Origin: Eutrigla gurnardus
Lineage: Eukaryota; Chordata; Actinopteri; Perciformes; Triglidae
Direction of reading: 5' to 3'
Length of the DNA: 64,000 nucleotides
NCBI GenBank assembly: GCA_963514095.1
Contig: OY741281.1
Span: 9,707,819-9,771,818, forward strand
In this document: one piece after another, positions 48,861-59,800 of the stretch
How positions within the stretch are numbered: the first letter of the stretch is position 1
How the letters are laid out: every line of letters begins with the position of its first letter
The notes under the pieces: generated by a model
Database searches by the model: none
Seen by the model: only the letters and a program-made list of their open reading frames with translations
What the model was told of the DNA's origin: nothing
Program-made: the position numbers and the translations under genes

Positions 48861-51614
48861 GCAGTGGGCGGGAGCATCATATACACACACTAAATGAGCC
48901 ACATTGTTTGAGGGACCGCTCTCTCCACCGCACCCCCTCCCCATTGGACCCAGCGCCACTGCACTACTACTACAAACTACGCTATCGCAGTTGTGTAGCA
49001 GTTTTGCAGCCGCTGCCCTACGCCATCAAATTTATAGAAACTGAGATGAATCAAACTCGCTGTGTAAAGGTGTAAATGTAAAATTTGTTTTTCTCCCTCC
49101 CCAACACTCGCCACCCACTCAATCAAATCAAAGCCACGTGCCGCCTCGGTGCCATCGGCATAGAGGCCAGTGAACTCCCTCAAGTCTTCCTGTTCCACGC
49201 GACCCGGACGTTTCTTTGACCAATGATGCACATGATGCGGTCCTCAGCGGGAGCCGCCACCTTGGCAAGATTCCCTTTCACTATGAACTCCTGAGATGAG
49301 GTCTCAACCCGGCTCTCTAAGGGGGTCACGGACACAGATGGGGCCCGGACGCCCCGCGTTCACCGTGCCTGTTTGATCGCTGGGCTGAGCTGCAGACACG
49401 GCAATGCGTCTGAATCAGCCTCACTAAAAAAAAAAAAAAAAAAGTAAAAAAACTGGTCTGTGTTTATGTTAACTCACAATGATTGGTTTCACTGAGTGCC
49501 AAGGATAATTACCAAGGGTATTTCTTTATTGAATGGTAATTACAAAAGACAAATAGACTCCATGCAGCTGACTTCCTGAGTAAAAGAGCTCTCCCCCAGT
49601 GCAGCTGTGGGTGGCGACGCCGCCAAGAGTCGTCGTTTATTGATGTTGCTATCCACTCAAAACACTGAAATAAATAGCCAAAAGGTGGCTGATTAAAAAA
49701 AATGAATGGATGAGGGAATAATAATACAGTTTACACTGTTCGTTGACCAGCTTTCTTTATTTTTACTGAACACAAATTGATCACAGCCTAAGTGAGGGTA
49801 ATAAATCAAAAACCTTCAGCAGCGAGTGTACTTGGCCTCTGCTGTACTCAACAGTACTGTACTGACGATTTGACCATTAAATCCACTGTAGCTCAGTTGA
49901 TTTGAAACTTTTTCCACCCTGACTTTCATGTGAATATTATAATGACCTATGATGACAATCTGCCATTTCCAAGGCCAGTCACACGGTATATACGGCCAGA
50001 TCCTGAGATAGCACATCATCACTGTAATTGACTTCTGTCCAGGTCTTGACTGAAGGTCATGCAGGCAGCCAGACAGATGAGTAATTAAAATCTCTTCTGC
50101 TCTTTAAGACACTCGCTGAAGTCCACCCTTCATTTGGAACGTCATTAGTCATGCTACAACTCACACGAGCTTTATATCATGACACTTCCTGGTGCACATT
50201 TGCATTCAAACACAATGTATAATCATTAGCAGTATCCTAAGTAATTGAAGGTGGCACTTGGGAAATGGTTACCTGACACTGACAAGTGGAGGATGGAGGG
50301 CGCTGTCAGCAAGGTGCCGGCGCATTGCCGCCTTCGCTTCGTCACTCATAATCTGCCAAAGTGTGGTGAGAAAGGGAGGTTAGAAGTTTTCGCCGCGACT
50401 TGGAACCCAACTCTTGTTTTGAGATGGGGGATTCATTCAATATATCATCTTCAGTCACACAATACGCTGCAGAAAGGCTCGGAGCCAGTGTTGACCGTAC
50501 GTAAAGTAGACCCCACTCATCAACTTGGTTTAATGCTTTAATCATTTCCAAATGCTTCTTTGGAGCCGTTTTGTACTCTGCGAGAGGACGAGTGAGTCCA
50601 ATCAACACTTGAAACTAAAAATTCACTGAGACGTCAACACTTCTTACCACTGGGAGATTAGAGCAGAAATTACAGCAAGCAGACAAAAAAAAGTATATTT
50701 AGTGATAGCAAAAAAATTAATCTCTATTGTTAGGCTTAAAATATGCAACGTTTCTGTATTTTCCAGACATGTAATCATACATGTCATGGTGATATAGAAT
50801 CTATATTATACGCAAGACATATGTTCAAACCAGATGTGGAACGAACTGCAAAATACTCACATTCATGTATTCAACGCATACAAATTGCATGTTTTAGAGC
50901 ATACTGTGGTTCTCATTATTATTCCAATACATAGGGGTAGTGTATGCATTCAAATAACACAAGATAGACCCTTTATGCTGCTCATTGAGTTAAGTTGTTC
51001 CTTCCAGAAAAGCATAACTACTAGATTGAACCAGACCAACCTTCTGTTTCCATTGTGTTTTCATGTTTTAAGACATCATAAGACAACACCTGTTAAATTC
51101 CAGCATGTTGCGTTATTCTGCACTTGACACTAAAACAGGAAGTAGTTTAAATGTGCAAACATTTTGATGCTGAGATCCTTTTTTCTTTTAAAAACCACAG
51201 GCGATTTCTTCTTCTCTTATTTGACTGTTGCTCAGAGGGATCTTCATCTCATCCTGCCCTTTCAGTTGTCAGTCCGCTTGTGCAGAAACTTGACTTTTTT
51301 GTGTGCAAACCCTTCACAAAAAATCACATCTATTTGTAAAGAGGCCTTTCTACAACCTACAATTATAAAAAGAAAATTCATAAAACACAGAGTAGTCTCC
51401 TCGGCCATCTGGATGTAACGAATCAAGCCTTTGTGGCAGGCAATGCCAAACTATAGAACGGCAGTTTTTGAAATGATACAGATGTAGTTATTCTGCTTTT
51501 CTTTTGGCAAATCCTTCCACAATCCAGCAGCTCTCATTGTGACTAATTGTTAAGTTCTCTATTATCTCGACCTGCCCTTGAATGTGAATGTGTAAGCATT
51601 TTGTAGACAACAAA
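48861..51614. other. Gene-free segment; A18 tract and TAATTAC sites
   Basis: A18 at 49426-49443. ATAATTACC near 49507 and GGTAATTAC near 49535 are homeodomain-type cores in opposite orientation. A 98-codon frame at 50245-50541 has no domain. Confidence 0.5.
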
Positions 51615-51649
51615 ACACACACACAAACACACACACACACACACACACA
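51615..51649. repeat. CA microsatellite
   Basis: About 35 bases of CA with one AAA interruption at 51625. Confidence 0.95.
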
Positions 51650-52029
51650 GAAATATGAGTTGAAATGCCCACCGACAGACACAGACACACAGTGAGAACT
51701 GCTCCCAGAACCAGCTGCTGTGTCCCTGAGTTCCCGTTTTACAAGTGAGCTGTCGGCGCAGTTCTGCAATGGCACCACCAGGATGCATTTCTACTTCCAT
51801 TGGACTTGGCAAATTGTTGCTTCCATGTGGCAATTCCGATTTTGAAACAACACCCATAACTGGGGAACGAGACGACGAGACGCTGCCTCACGTACAGGCA
51901 ATCACACGGACAACTCCGGGTCTGGCCGGCTGCAGTGAGTGAAGGGAGAATGGATCACAGCAGCCTGCGGTGCTGATGGAGACTGGCCCATCCGTGGCCT
52001 TGCCAATCTGTCATCCACTGTGTGCCAGC

Positions 52030-52073
52030 GTACACACGCTCACACACACACATACACATACACACACACACAG
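52030..52073. repeat. CA microsatellite, interrupted
   Basis: About 44 bases of CA repeat with TA interruptions. Confidence 0.95.
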
Positions 52074-52980
52074 GCACAAGCCAGCTAGCTGGCCCATGAA
52101 TCAGTCATCCCCTGATCTTCCGCGACCTCCACTCACCGACATTCGTTGTCTGACTGACAAAGCAGCAGACCGGCCTGCCACAGCTCGGATCCCCTCTTCT
52201 CGGCGGGATCCTGTTTGGAATAGCCGCTCTTTGATTTCCGCGTGACCCGCAGGCGCGATTCAGGCTTCAGGTCCTCGTCTCTGTCCGAGTGGTGTCACCA
52301 CCAGGTCTCACTCGTCAGCAACTTTTTTTTTTTTGCCTTTTAGGAATCATTCCTCACTCAGTTTACTTGGGCAGTTAAAGATAGTCATGCAGGTGACGTC
52401 GGTTTTTCGAGAATTGCAGGGAAGCTAATTTGGAGAATGATGATAAGAGTTCATCAATAATAATAATAATAAACTTAAATCATATAGCAACTTTTTTTTT
52501 AAATACAGGTTACAAAGGGCTTTACTTTCAAATCAGCAGAAAAGCTGGGGATAAGCTAACAAGGTGGTGTGTGTGGGGGGGAGGTGTGGGTGGGTGTTTG
52601 TGTGAGTGTGACTGCACAAACAAATTAAAATTAAAAACAATAATATGCTTACACTTTTGCCACTACATGATTACCAAAAAAAAAGTTTTTTTTCCAAACG
52701 CATTTGTGTTGTGTGTTGTTTTTTATGTTTTGTTTTTGATAATGGCATCTGATGGCCGGCTGTCAAACCCAGAAGAAAAAAAAAAAGAAAGTTAACTGAG
52801 GACGAAATCCATATTTAGCTACTTCGTTATGTGTTCATAACAGCTATTAACACCAGGGTAGGTAAGTCACAGCAAAGAAGTCCATAATGAGGACTGCTGC
52901 AGGGAGCTGCTGCAGGGAGTCATTGCAGTCATTTTCCCCGACCGCCCACCTCTACCCCCCGCAGCCCACGCCAAATCTCT
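52074..52980. other. Gene-free segment; GT/G-rich and AAT patches
   Basis: AAT units at 52456-52471, a G/T-rich stretch at 52565-52610 (GTGTGGGGGGGAGGTGTGGG) with G-quadruplex potential, and a 14-bp tandem GCTGCAGGGA(G) motif near 52895-52918. Confidence 0.5.
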
Positions 52981-53101
52981 AACCTGGCAGGAAGACAGGT
53001 TACTAAAACTTTGTCCAATTAACAAGCTACATGTGAGTCCATGTGACAAGCCCCGTTTGGCTTGTAATTGGGCAGCGCCGACCGAAATGAGCCAATAAAA
53101 A
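52981..53101 (+). repeat. Repeat pair member 2
   Basis: CCTGGCAGGAAGACAGGTTA (52983 on), TAACAAGCT (53020 on), CTTGTAATTGGGCAGCG (53060 on) and GCCAATAAAAAAA (53090 on) line up with 38538-38652, with one insertion of about 15 bases here. Orientation is the same as the other copy, 14.4 kb away. Confidence 0.65.
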
Positions 53102-54971
53102 AATGCACCAAAGTAAACTTTGACTGTGGTTGACAGAAGCAGAAAACAAACTGCGTAGCATCGGTACTTAAAGTATCGATGGCTTGTCAGATTAAATACA
53201 TCACATTATACTGCACTTTGAATTTGTGGCACAACTTTATCGTCCATTTACACTGAATTTACCTTTTGCCAAACTTGAATTCGCAGCAGTGTATAAAGAA
53301 GGAGGGTGTTTCGGAGATGCCAATCAGGTGAAATGCATCAAAAATGACTGGGGTTGTTGAGCAAATGTTTGTGGAAAGACGACGCATGTATTTGACTGCC
53401 TCCTTTCCCCCCCTTTTAGCGCTGGGATGATAAGAGCAGAGGTGAAATGAGCAGTTCTGCAAGTGAAACAGTTGCTGCACATTCTTTATTATGTTGTCCC
53501 CCCCTGATGAATAAAACATTTCCGAAGACAATCAAAGTCTCTGACATATATGCGCGGCTCTCTGATGGCTGTTGGCTAGAAAACGCCGGCCCAGACTTTA
53601 TTGAGAGTGGCAGGGAGGAAGTCAGGGAGAGGAGTTCCAAGTCCATTATCTGTTCTCTCTCACTTAAACAACGTGGCTATCCCCTCGTCCTCCTCGCCAT
53701 CACCTATGGACTTTCTCCCATGGTTCAGCAGCAGGGAAGTCTGATAATTGGTTAGACTGCTGCACAGTCAGAGAGCCACGGCTCTTTCTTCCCTCATTAG
53801 AGACACCATAGCCGCATTGAAATTTCAATAAGCTTTTTTGATTCAAGACACTTAAACATTTGCAGACATTTTATTGACGGAATATATTCGATTTTGCACC
53901 GAGGGACATGGACTGTATTTATATTTAATTTCCACCGGTTCGTATGACATTGAGCCGCAACGCTCGTCTGAAAGGAAAGATCAAGCCTGTTGAGAAGGTT
54001 TTGTACATACAACAACATGCGTCTGCATGAAATAATTGCTATAGATGTTATTTGATCACGGCATTATGTATGCCAGATACACAGATAGATGTCTTTTTTT
54101 TCTTGAACCAATGCTTTGGTTGTGTAAACTGTATTGAACGGATCGCTTTTATCAACCCACGCCTTGATTTTGCCATCCAGTGTTGATCGAAATGACTGTA
54201 AGGCATTGTACCATTTACAGTTTCTCTGCACTTTGCCACTTGTTTTTGGTGTTTTATTTTTTCTATTTAAAGGCTTTTTAGACATGGACTGACAATATTT
54301 CAACTAAATGTTGTGTTTGTGTCCTGCTCACGGCAATAGAATGGGAGTAGAACGCACATTGGACTGTTTTCAGTGGTCATTTGACTGGTATGAAAGAAAA
54401 TGTGTATTGTTGTTAGTTGTTATGGTGACAACACAAATCGGTGGGGCCAGAAAGTGTTGTTGCAGGTCACTAGGAAGACAGCAGACACAGCTTGTGTAAG
54501 AGACGGATATTGAGCTAGTTAGCTCGGTAGCTAAGTAGCTTGTCCCTCGATGGAGAATGAGGTGGAGGGACTGTTTGACCCAGTGGACACCAGCCCGCTG
54601 CTTAGCTTCAATTTCTGTAACCAGAGTAGCTTTAATGAATTGGCTTGCTGGCTACCTAGCCAGCTGTCTGCTAGTTCACATATTTTACTTAAAGGTTCTC
54701 ACTACGCAATTCAGAGCATATCCATTGCCTCCAAATGGCTTTGAACATGGTGACAGCTGAGCTGGCGGCTTGCAGCCATCAGTGCAAACAATGGTAACAG
54801 TGCTGACAGAGCTATCAGCGTGTTCTCATGCACTGACCTCACTGTTACCTCCATCCAAGCAGCACCTGTCCGTTTTACACCAAGGACCTGATTCAGCGTT
54901 GCCTCCCTTCTGTTTTCTGACTAGACCCGTATGTCATGATGCCTCCCAGTGATTCAAGTTACAGCGCTATA

Positions 54972-54973
<2 letters not shown>
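53102..54973. other. Gene-free segment; possible conserved patch 53780-54060
   Basis: The 53780-54060 portion has a mixed, motif-dense texture without repeats. It overlaps only chance frames. The 54500-54540 stretch is rich in TAGCT/AGCTA words (AGCTAGTTAGCTCGGTAGCT). Confidence 0.4.

Positions 54974-55002
<29 letters not shown>
54974..55002. repeat. TA microsatellite
   Basis: About 29 bases of uninterrupted AT dinucleotides. Confidence 0.97.
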
Positions 55003-55005
<3 letters not shown>

Positions 55006-55442
55006 TGTGAAAACCGACCTCATGGGGAAATCCTCTCAACTAGTCGTATACATCCTCTCATTATGATTCAAGCTGGGAGACATATTTAGCCTCTGTCTCT
55101 GTGGTTACATGGGCAGGATGAGACCCAAGCATGCCCCTGTTTTTGTCCTGCCATTTGCAAGGCCTTGTGGGATGTGACTAATGGAGTGTTGTGCTTAAAG
55201 GATTGTGGTGTCTGGTGCGAGCGTTCTCTAGGTCGTGGTGAAGTTAATTACCTGGGATTGAACAGTTAGCTACTTTGTCCATCTCCAGGGATCCGGTCAG
55301 CAGACAGGAGAGGAAAGTGATGCGTCTTGAACTGGCTGCATATCCAGGTCACTGTGGGAAAAAACAGCACTTTCTTTTACTTTTTTTTTTTTTTTTTTTT
55401 GCTTTAACCCTCCTGTATGTCTCTTTGCTCTCTGCATATGGC
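55003..55442. other. Gene-free segment with T20 tract
   Basis: T20 at 55381-55400; no other structure before the TTAA element. Confidence 0.6.
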
Positions 55443-55590
55443 TTAAAGGAAAACACCACTGCATTTCCATAATGAACTATGTTCTGCCCTGATCTTAGAC
55501 GAGGTGATACATACCTCCCTCTCCTCTGTGCGTGCACTCAATGGCTCTTGCGCGCACTCCACGCAGCGCTAATTTGCTAGCATGTAGCTT

Positions 55591-55831
55591 GGCGCAGTAA
55601 TATCATCACTCCGCTCCCCCTCTTACTTCCGTCAATAGAACCTACGTGACCTGCACGCCGTCGCCTGCACTACCTGTAGTAGTTTGTGCACAGTTGAGGA
55701 AGCATCAGGTTGTAGTAAGATAGTTTGTGAACAATCAAACATCATGGTTATAACGTGCATCGTACAGGGTTGTGAAAACAAGCAGAAGGTATATAGTCCC
55801 GTCATGTTTTGAGTGATGATATTACTGCGCC
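55591..55831. repeat. Inner perfect 21-bp inverted repeat inside the TTAA element
   Basis: 55591-55611 (starting GGCGCAGTAATATC) and 55811-55831 are perfect reverse complements over 21 bases. The left copy overlaps the inner end of the left terminal repeat by three bases. The structure may be subterminal transposase-binding repeats, or a smaller element nested in the larger one. Confidence 0.85.
55744..55812 (+). other. 22-codon micro-frame with THAP-like start
   Basis: Open from ATG (context ATCATGG, good Kozak) to TGA at 55810-55812. It contains CIVQGCEN, a C-x4-C-x-N arrangement reminiscent of the beginning of THAP zinc fingers found in P-type transposases and host THAP proteins. It is far too short to be a THAP domain. 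It could be a fragment captured from such a gene, or chance. Confidence 0.15.
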
Positions 55832-56187
55832 GACGTCGAAGTGCTTCCAGTTGTTATTCCGCCATACATTATATAGTTATCCTTGTTATCCGCTTAGAAA
55901 AATTGGCATGTTTCATTTTGTGTAACCAAACTTGGGTCGTGTAACTACTCACCTAACCGTATTTAAATATGGACAACGTGGAAGTGCTTGGTCGCTTCTA
56001 ACTTCACCCCCCTTTGGATCCTAAGGAATATACTGGGCCAAGCTACATGCTAGCAAATTAGCGCTGCGTGGAGTGCGCGCAAGAGCCATTGAGTGCACGC
56101 ACAGAGGAGAGGGAGGTATGTATCACCTCGTCTAAGATCAGAGCAGAACATAGTTCAGTATGGAAATGCGGTGGTGTTTTCCTTTAA

Positions 56188-57181
56188 TAGTTGGGCTCAT
56201 TTCATCAGAACCATAGGAAACCAGTATCTCCCCGTGAGGAGATATGGGAAGGTAATGGCTACCTCGCTTGCATCTGTGTTTACTCTGTGAAGGAGAGAAG
56301 GAACGTGTCTGAGATGTTCCCAAATGCATTACTTTCAAAGGCAGTTTACCACATACTGAGGACTGCTTTCCCCTTGTAAACATTAACAATATTTATATTA
56401 TTATATTTCATATATACATATTGGAAACAATTTCTATGTCTATAATACATTAGAAAAACAATCATAATGGGATATAATCTGTTTAAATTACTGTATAATT
56501 ATAGAGGTAAGCACAATGTGTCAATAGTTATAACACATTAGAAAGCATTTTCCTATGACTTATAAGGCAAATTAGAATGTATCCTGCAAGGATCATAGTG
56601 AGTTATAATTCTCCAGCCCAGTCTCATGGCATGTGGTGAAAGAGTCCTGAAATGTAATCTGTGGTTTTCAGCACGAATTGTCAATTTTTTAGCTCAGCAT
56701 GAAAACAATGTAAATTGGAAGTTAATTGGGAGCCTTTTTGGAGGTGGACACAATTAGATGCATCTATATGACTATGCAATGGTGACATAGTATTAAATAT
56801 TGAGGAAAGAGTACTTAATTGAGGTGTATGGGTCCAACAACACAGGACTTCCAACCACAAGACTAGTGTTTGACACCACATGCCCGAAAGCATTGTTGTT
56901 TTCTAATCCTAGCTAAGTGGTTTTGTCGCCTGAACTATTGTGTGGTACTTGTGAGAAAAGTCAGTATCATGATATTTGACATTACAAATCATTATAAAAT
57001 GCTGTATAAAAAAAAAATAATAATAAAAAAGCTTTATGAGTATTTATCAATGCTTGTAGCTATACTAATACAGTGCTATAAGTGGATTATAATGCATTAT
57101 AAGTCTGGTGATAATGCATTATAGACATGGGCCACCTTGCATCAGAATCGGCAAGATAATGTCATTTGTTTCTAACACAAA
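56188..57181. repeat. AT-rich repeat region with TAATGCATTA palindromes
   Basis: Two perfect 12-bp palindromes ATAATGCATTAT at 57089-57100 and 57111-57122, plus related ATTATAA/TTATAA words across 56400-56620 and 56980-57125. I remember arrays of TTATAATGCATTATAA-type words from teleost interspersed repeats. No coding content. Confidence 0.45.
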
Positions 57182-57212
57182 TCCCCCCCCCCCAAAAAAA
57201 AAAAAAAAAAAA
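57182..57212. repeat. Poly-C (about 11) joined to poly-A (about 19)
   Basis: C run at 57183-57193 directly followed by an A run to about 57212. Confidence 0.9.
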
Positions 57213-58358
57213 CTAAAATAAAAGAGTAACCTACAAAACAAAAATCAGATTTATTTTTTAATAATGTCTGAAAGCAGAGAGTAAGGAAATGAAAAATAAA
57301 ATTTAAAAAAAAGGAAGAAGAAATCCCTATAAGCATTGCAGCGTTTATCAGGGGATATATATCCCCAACTAGTTGGCAAGTGTGCAATGAAGCCTGCCAC
57401 AGTGTCACGCCGCGCTGTGGCTTTTAATAGGAACACGGCTTAAGAGGCCCTTACATCTTTCGTTTCACTTGAAGTTGTCACTCAGTAATCCCTCGGTAAA
57501 GTGTAATGCTGCTGGATTAGCGCCGCAACCCCAGATTTCCAAATTATCATCTGAAAAAAACCCACTGAATGATGTCGCTAATAGGAACCAAATTATGCAA
57601 ATGAAGAAGAAGAAGAAGGCCATTCTCCCCCCACCCCTCTCCTTCTACCCTGTTTCAATTCGTCATGTCACTTTTTTTCTTTCTCTCTCTCTGTAACTTT
57701 TATAACGGGCAGATTAGTATGCCGCTGTGTTCGTGTCCACTCGCTGCTCGGAACTCAGAAAAGGGAAGGGGAAAAAAAAAATATGTCCAGATGAATACAC
57801 AGCATCACAGGAGGATTTATTAATAGGGAGCAGTCTAAGTCCATCTGTGGTTGAGCTCAGGCCTAATCCTTCCCTCCGACTGAATGAGACTGTACAAATT
57901 CCCCATGATGGCCCACATCAACAGCTGCTGGAGTGGGTGGGGAGGATGAGAAGCGAAAGGGAAAAAAAGGAGAGGGAAGCGTCCAAGGCCTCCTCTCACT
58001 GTCCACACTCCCCGGAGTCATCTTAACCAAAGCCAAAACGCAGACTGACCATGTTTGTTGTGATCACTAAGCCCGGAGACTTCCACTTTCAGGATAGACA
58101 TGATTTCCACCGGCCCTCCTTCAAACCCACACACCGAGTCTTACTTAGATTCTTTTTTTTTTCCAGCAAACTCTCACTATGTGCCTTTTCTCTTCCTCCT
58201 TCTCACTCTTACAGCACTATCATGCACTATCTCTGTCTCTCTGTGAGTTAAAAAAGACTTTCTCCCAGAGTGCATTTCAGCGTATCTCACCCATGCTAAA
58301 CCCCGTGCGCTCGGGGATCATGTGCTGTTTTTTTTTTTCTGTACTTTGTCAACTTTGT
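57213..58358. other. Gene-free segment with an octamer motif
   Basis: ATGCAAAT, a perfect POU octamer, lies at 57595-57602, in a motif-dense patch (57470-57620) before GAAGAAGAAGAAG repeats. Frames up to 99 codons without domains. Confidence 0.45.
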
Positions 58359-58382
58359 CCCCCCCCCCCCCCCCCCCCCCCC
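58359..58382. repeat. Poly-C tract of 24 bases
   Basis: Uninterrupted C run, the longest homopolymer in the window. A T-rich run precedes it at 58328-58339. Proline- and glycine-rich frames here are artefacts of the tract. Confidence 0.95.
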
Positions 58383-58833
58383 AACACACACCCTTGGACA
58401 GATCAATGCCGATAGAGAAAGACGGAGGGAGCAGACATGTTTTTGCCGTTCCACTTCTTTCTCCAGACACAGCCAGGGGACATGGGAGGAGGGATGATGG
58501 TAGCTTCAACCTGCCCTCGCAGCACAATTGGGCTGCCTGCCATGAGTCCGGTGATTTATGATGCCGTCAAAATGTACACTGTTTTCTCGGTTGCTTCACC
58601 AAGGGTCACTGTGTTGTCTTAGATGCCTCTATCTCCCGGTGTGCCGCATTGCTCTCACATCTAAAAAAAAGAGCAACTAATCTCCCGCAGTCAGTGTCCA
58701 TTTATCTGCTATGCCTGGAAATATGAAGTTAAAATGCTAATCCTGCATTTTAAATATTCTTTCTCGTTCTTCAGTACTGTGATATAATCCATTCTTTTGC
58801 TATTGTTGCGGTAGTAGCGAGCGATATCGTAGA

Positions 58834-58835
<2 letters not shown>
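58383..58835. other. Gene-free segment, no element identified
   Basis: Short frames only (61-79 codons). Confidence 0.55.

Positions 58836-58865
<30 letters not shown>
58836..58865. repeat. TA microsatellite
   Basis: About 30 bases of AT dinucleotides. Confidence 0.97.
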
Positions 58866-58868
<3 letters not shown>

Positions 58869-59210
58869 TACAAATTCTTCAGATGTTAGCACCAATTACC
58901 AGAGAAACCTGCAGAGCTGCATATCTACACAGAGGAAACGATTAGGCTTTGAATATCACCTTAAATGGTGAACTGCTGAATTTATACCTCTACATATGCA
59001 TGAAGCTGTGCTTTTCAAGCCTCTGTGGAGATAGTGGAGAGAAAGAAAAAGAAAAAAAAACTCCCAGAAACCTTGAAAAATTCTGGAATAAGTGGAATTA
59101 TCATCGTTTAATGGGGCACATTTTTGGGTGTTTTTTCTGCATTCCTGCCAAATCTGGAAGAGCAAATGTGACATAACAAACCGTTTAGATGTGTGGCTAA
59201 TTCACTTAGC

Positions 59211-59580
59211 CGACCCTCTTCCCACTGCTCCGCATGTCCCCGTCCCCCCCGCCGGAGTCGGGAGCGCCACCGGTTCATCTGTGGCGGTTTTCCGACAGGG
59301 GAGAGGGATTTTTCTCTCTCTCCCATCAGAGGACATGGGGCTTGGCACGGCACGATTTGCCACGCTCACTGAGCATGCCCGGGCAGCGAAGGGCGCGCCG
59401 TTTAAAGAGGCGGAATGGATTGGGCTCCGGGAACGAGGGGCGGGGTGAGAGGTTGGAGGGGGAGAGGTTTGCCAGCGCCAGAGTGCAAAATCCGAGGTTG
59501 CATGCTAATAAACACAGGGTGTCACAGTGTCATGCAAATATAAACTCCCCTCGGCGATTTCCTCTGCGTGTTTGATACAG
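59211..59580. promoter_or_regulatory. CpG-rich patch with GC box and octamer motifs
   Basis: About 22 CpG in 59211-59445. GGGGCGGGG (Sp1-type GC box) at 59437-59445, an octamer-like ATGCTAAT at 59502-59509, and a perfect octamer ATGCAAAT at 59532-59539 running into ATAAA. GC box, octamer and a TATA-like stretch in this order are what a promoter or a strong enhancer could look like. No gene is seen starting downstream. A 118-codon frame across the patch (59092-59448) has no domain. Confidence 0.35.
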
Positions 59581-59755
59581 TCCCCGCGTGCCACTTTCCC
59601 TCACTATTGTTAAGGTGCCCCGAAGTGTGCTTTCTGCTTTTTTTAGTTTGAGCATTTCCAAATGCTATTCAAAATCCTTTTTTCAAATGCTCCACTGTGA
59701 TTCATTGAACGGCATGACTGGCTGAAAAGTGCCAGCCCTCCTGGTGTTGCAGGGG

Positions 59756-59757
<2 letters not shown>

Positions 59758-59797
<40 letters not shown>
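59758..59797. repeat. GA microsatellite
   Basis: About 40 bases of uninterrupted GA. Confidence 0.97.

Positions 59798-59800
<3 letters not shown>

Larger units (their letters stand above)
55443..56187. mobile_element. Young TTAA-flanked foldback element, 745 bp
   Basis: TTAA at 55443-55446 and 56184-56187. Inverted repeats of 151 bp each (55443-55593 and 56037-56187, TTAA included) differ at only three positions, all in the outer 50 bp. Both arms encode the same short open frame in mirror image, which is why near-identical peptides appear on opposite strands. TTAA flanks fit piggyBac-type insertion; the palindromic TTAA leaves some doubt. The interior (about 443 bp) has no transposase. The high arm identity points to recent activity or arm gene conversion. 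Confidence 0.85.

Noticed and set aside
55349..56290. Two near-identical peptides (starting MHAQRRGRYVSPRLRS) on opposite strands, as a possible gene pair
   Set aside because: They are the same stretch in the two arms of a terminal inverted repeat; the frames diverge as soon as they leave the arms.
58318..58561. Proline-rich and glycine-rich frames on both strands
   Set aside because: Produced by the 24-base poly-C tract.
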